A DNA stretch of 7,140 nucleotides from the NCBI GenBank assembly GCA_029932035.1, contig JAOZQV010000191.1:1-7140 (forward strand), written 5' to 3'. Positions 5,525-7,140 of this stretch are shown piece by piece. The first letter of the stretch is position 1, and the number at the start of each line of letters is the position of its first letter. The stretch is from Deltaproteobacteria bacterium. Its GTDB lineage: Bacteria > Desulfobacterota > DSM-4660 > Desulfatiglandales > Desulfatiglandaceae. The notes under the pieces were generated by a model, which saw nothing but the letters and a program-made list of their open reading frames with translations, made no database searches and was not told where the DNA came from. The position numbers and the translations under genes were made by a program.

Positions 5525-7140
5525 ATGAAAACCTATGATGTAGTTCCGGGCCTTGAGTTTGACGAGAAGGTAGATCTTGAAAAATCACCGGCGTGGTTTT
5601 TGGATGCCACACATTCGGTGCCACCATGGACTCCAATGTTCGGATGGTTCTGGATCAACTTCTGCCGTCACGGGATGCAGTACGGCGCCGAGAAACTGAG
5701 CCTCCCCACGGTCAAGGGCTGGGACTGGCGGTTCAAGGACGGGGGCGGTTATCTCACCCTGAACCTTGTGATGGATGAAGGAGAGCGAAAAGAACGGGAG
5801 GTGAAGTTCAGGGAGGCCATTCGTCCCTTCATTGAGGATTATGACAAACTGTGGGGCGATTATGTGGACGAGATGCTTGGCCACTACGCAAGGTTGAAGG
5901 CCTGCGATGTAGACAGTGCAAGTAACGCCGAGCTTCTCGCTAACTTCGAGGATGTTATAAATGTTTGCAGGCGCATGTGGGAGGTTCACATGCACATGAT
6001 GTACGGTGTCGACACGGCCTTCATCCTCTTTGAGAATGTGTGTAAAGACACACTCGGCATAGACGACACACATCCCACCTTTCACGATCTCTTGAGGGGT
6101 TTTGACAATAAGGTATTCGAGGTGGACAGGGAACTATGGAAGTTCTCTAAAAAAGCTGTGGAGATGGGTGTCGCAGATATCATTCTCAACAATAAGGCGG
6201 GAGACGCCCTCGGAGCGCTCAGGGAGAGTGATGCCGGTAAAAAATGGCTTGAGGAGCTTCAGGTTCTGCTTGATGAGGACGGGTGGCGTATGCAGCGTAT
6301 GAGTGAAATTAATATGCCCACCTGGGTTGAAGATCCTACACCTGCCGTAGCAAGCGTAAAATTCTTTCTTAAACAGGCAGGAGATTTTAATCTCGATGTG
6401 GAGAGGGGGAGACTGGCCCAGAGGCGTGAGGAGGCCACAGCGGAAGTCTTAGAAAAGGTCCCGGAGGACCAAAAGGGATGGTTCAAGACCCTTCTCGGGC
6501 TTGCCCAAAAGACCGGCGCCTTCAGCGAGGAGCACAACCACTACTTGGACCTTTATACACATGCCCTGATGCGAAGGTCGTGCATTGCGATCGGAAAAAG
6601 GCTGGCAGTGGCAGGGGTGATTGATGATCCGGAAGATATTTTCTTTCTCATTCCGGACGAGGTCAGGGCCGTTGCTCTTGTGCCGGACGGATCCAACCTC
6701 AGGCATATCGTAGAGAGAAGGCGAAAGGAGTGGGAAGAGTGGTGCAGCAAAGAGAACCCGCCTGCCATCCTAAAGGAAGGCTTTAGCATGGATGACGCCA
6801 TGGGGGTCCTTGTGCAGTCTAATGATCCTATCGCCCTTAAGGTGGTGGTTGGGGCAATGCCGGTTCCCAAGCCTGAGCTGAATGCAGACCTATACGGTAT
6901 ATGTGGTTCAGGGGGAGTAACAGAGGGTACGGCAAGGGTAATCATGGAGGAGTCTCAGCTCGACGAGGTGGAGAAGGGAGATATTTTGGTGGCGGCAACT
7001 ACCGCGCCAAGCTGGACCCCAGTTTTTGGCCTGCTCAAAGCTGTTGTGGTTGACAGGGGGGCGAGTCTCTCACATTCGGCCATCGTGAGCAGGGAGTATG
7101 GCATTCCATGCGTTATCAATGTGTTTGAGGGGACCGCCAA
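5525..7140 (+). CDS. PEP-utilizing phosphotransferase subunit, phenylphosphate synthase PpsA-like (3' end outside window)
   Basis: The frame is open from the ATG to the right edge: 538 codons and two extra bases. Residues about 458-538 form the swivelling phosphohistidine domain of PEP synthase and related enzymes: a glycine-rich GSGGVTEGTARV, then GDILVAATTAPSWTP, then LSHSAIVSREYGIPCV, with His517 as the predicted phosphorylated residue. The N-terminus (W24-W43, with PPWTPMFGWFW) resembles the 'PxxTPL' block that follows the ATP-grasp domain in rifampin phosphotransferase-like proteins. No ATP-grasp domain is present. This is the split layout of phenylphosphate synthase, where a roughly 70-kDa subunit holds the His and the phenol site and a separate roughly 40-kDa subunit binds ATP. 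The middle (about 90-440) is charged, mostly soluble helical-looking sequence, possibly the substrate-binding part. A few tens of residues are probably missing. Membership in the phosphohistidine-domain family is nearly certain; a phenol substrate is inference. A free-standing PEP-utilizing protein with another substrate is the main alternative. Confidence 0.85.
   Translation, partial: MKTYDVVPGLEFDEKVDLEKSPAWFLDATHSVPPWTPMFGWFWINFCRHGMQYGAEKLSLPTVKGWDWRFKDGGGYLTLNLVMDEGERKEREVKFREAIRPFIEDYDKLWGDYVDEMLGHYARLKACDVDSASNAELLANFEDVINVCRRMWEVHMHMMYGVDTAFILFENVCKDTLGIDDTHPTFHDLLRGFDNKVFEVDRELWKFSKKAVEMGVADIILNNKAGDALGALRESDAGKKWLEELQVLLDEDGWRMQRMSEINMPTWVEDPTPAVASVKFFLKQAGDFNLDVERGRLAQRREEATAEVLEKVPEDQKGWFKTLLGLAQKTGAFSEEHNHYLDLYTHALMRRSCIAIGKRLAVAGVIDDPEDIFFLIPDEVRAVALVPDGSNLRHIVERRRKEWEEWCSKENPPAILKEGFSMDDAMGVLVQSNDPIALKVVVGAMPVPKPELNADLYGICGSGGVTEGTARVIMEESQLDEVEKGDILVAATTAPSWTPVFGLLKAVVVDRGASLSHSAIVSREYGIPCVINVFEGTA

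Noticed and set aside
5585..6085. Antisense open frame of 166 codons opposite the PEP-utilizing enzyme gene
   Set aside because: The + strand carries a continuous frame with a clear phosphohistidine domain and a strong ribosome binding site; the antisense frame has no domain or supporting signals.

Overview
The window reads as a fragment of a strict anaerobe's genome, most likely a Desulfobacterota-type (sulfate-reducing, metal-reducing or syntrophic) bacterium. This is inferred from gene content: a double-module HdrA flavoprotein, a tungsten/molybdopterin aldehyde:ferredoxin oxidoreductase (AOR) family enzyme, a small polyferredoxin, and half of a split PEP-synthase-like phosphotransferase. 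All four genes lie on the + strand. No RNA genes, CRISPR arrays or insertion sequences were seen.

Layout. Bases 1-2931 hold the HdrA-like gene. It is cut by the left edge, and the first ATG in the window lies inside a conserved FAD-domain motif, so it is not the real start. A GC-rich hairpin followed by four Ts (2972-2993) probably ends that transcript. The rest of the first spacer (to 3160) holds a 17-bp perfect AT-rich inverted repeat, which overlaps a 12-bp tandem repeat, and three CTGCGT words spaced exactly 10 bp apart. Bases 3161-4972 encode a 603-residue AOR-family protein. A 121-residue Fe-S protein (4969-5334) overlaps it by four bases (TTGA), so the two are translationally coupled and probably form one enzyme. 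A 190-bp spacer follows, with further short repeats, a possible promoter, a 7-bp stem-loop and a strong ribosome binding site. Bases 5525-7140 hold the start of a PEP-utilizing enzyme that runs off the right edge after its phosphohistidine motif.

How they may work together (inference). A double HdrA flavoprotein, an AOR-family catalytic subunit and a small ferredoxin subunit are the kinds of parts found in the class II benzoyl-CoA reductase (Bam) complex: BamE-like, BamB-like and BamC-like. The last gene resembles the phosphohistidine-bearing subunit of phenylphosphate synthase (PpsA-like), which phosphorylates phenol. Together they suggest anaerobic turnover of an aromatic or carboxylic substrate, with a phosphorylation step and low-potential electron transfer. 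The AOR keeps residues that line up with the Glu and His of classical aldehyde oxidoreductases, so a plain AOR is as likely as a BamB paralogue. The terminator after the HdrA gene means one shared operon is not established.
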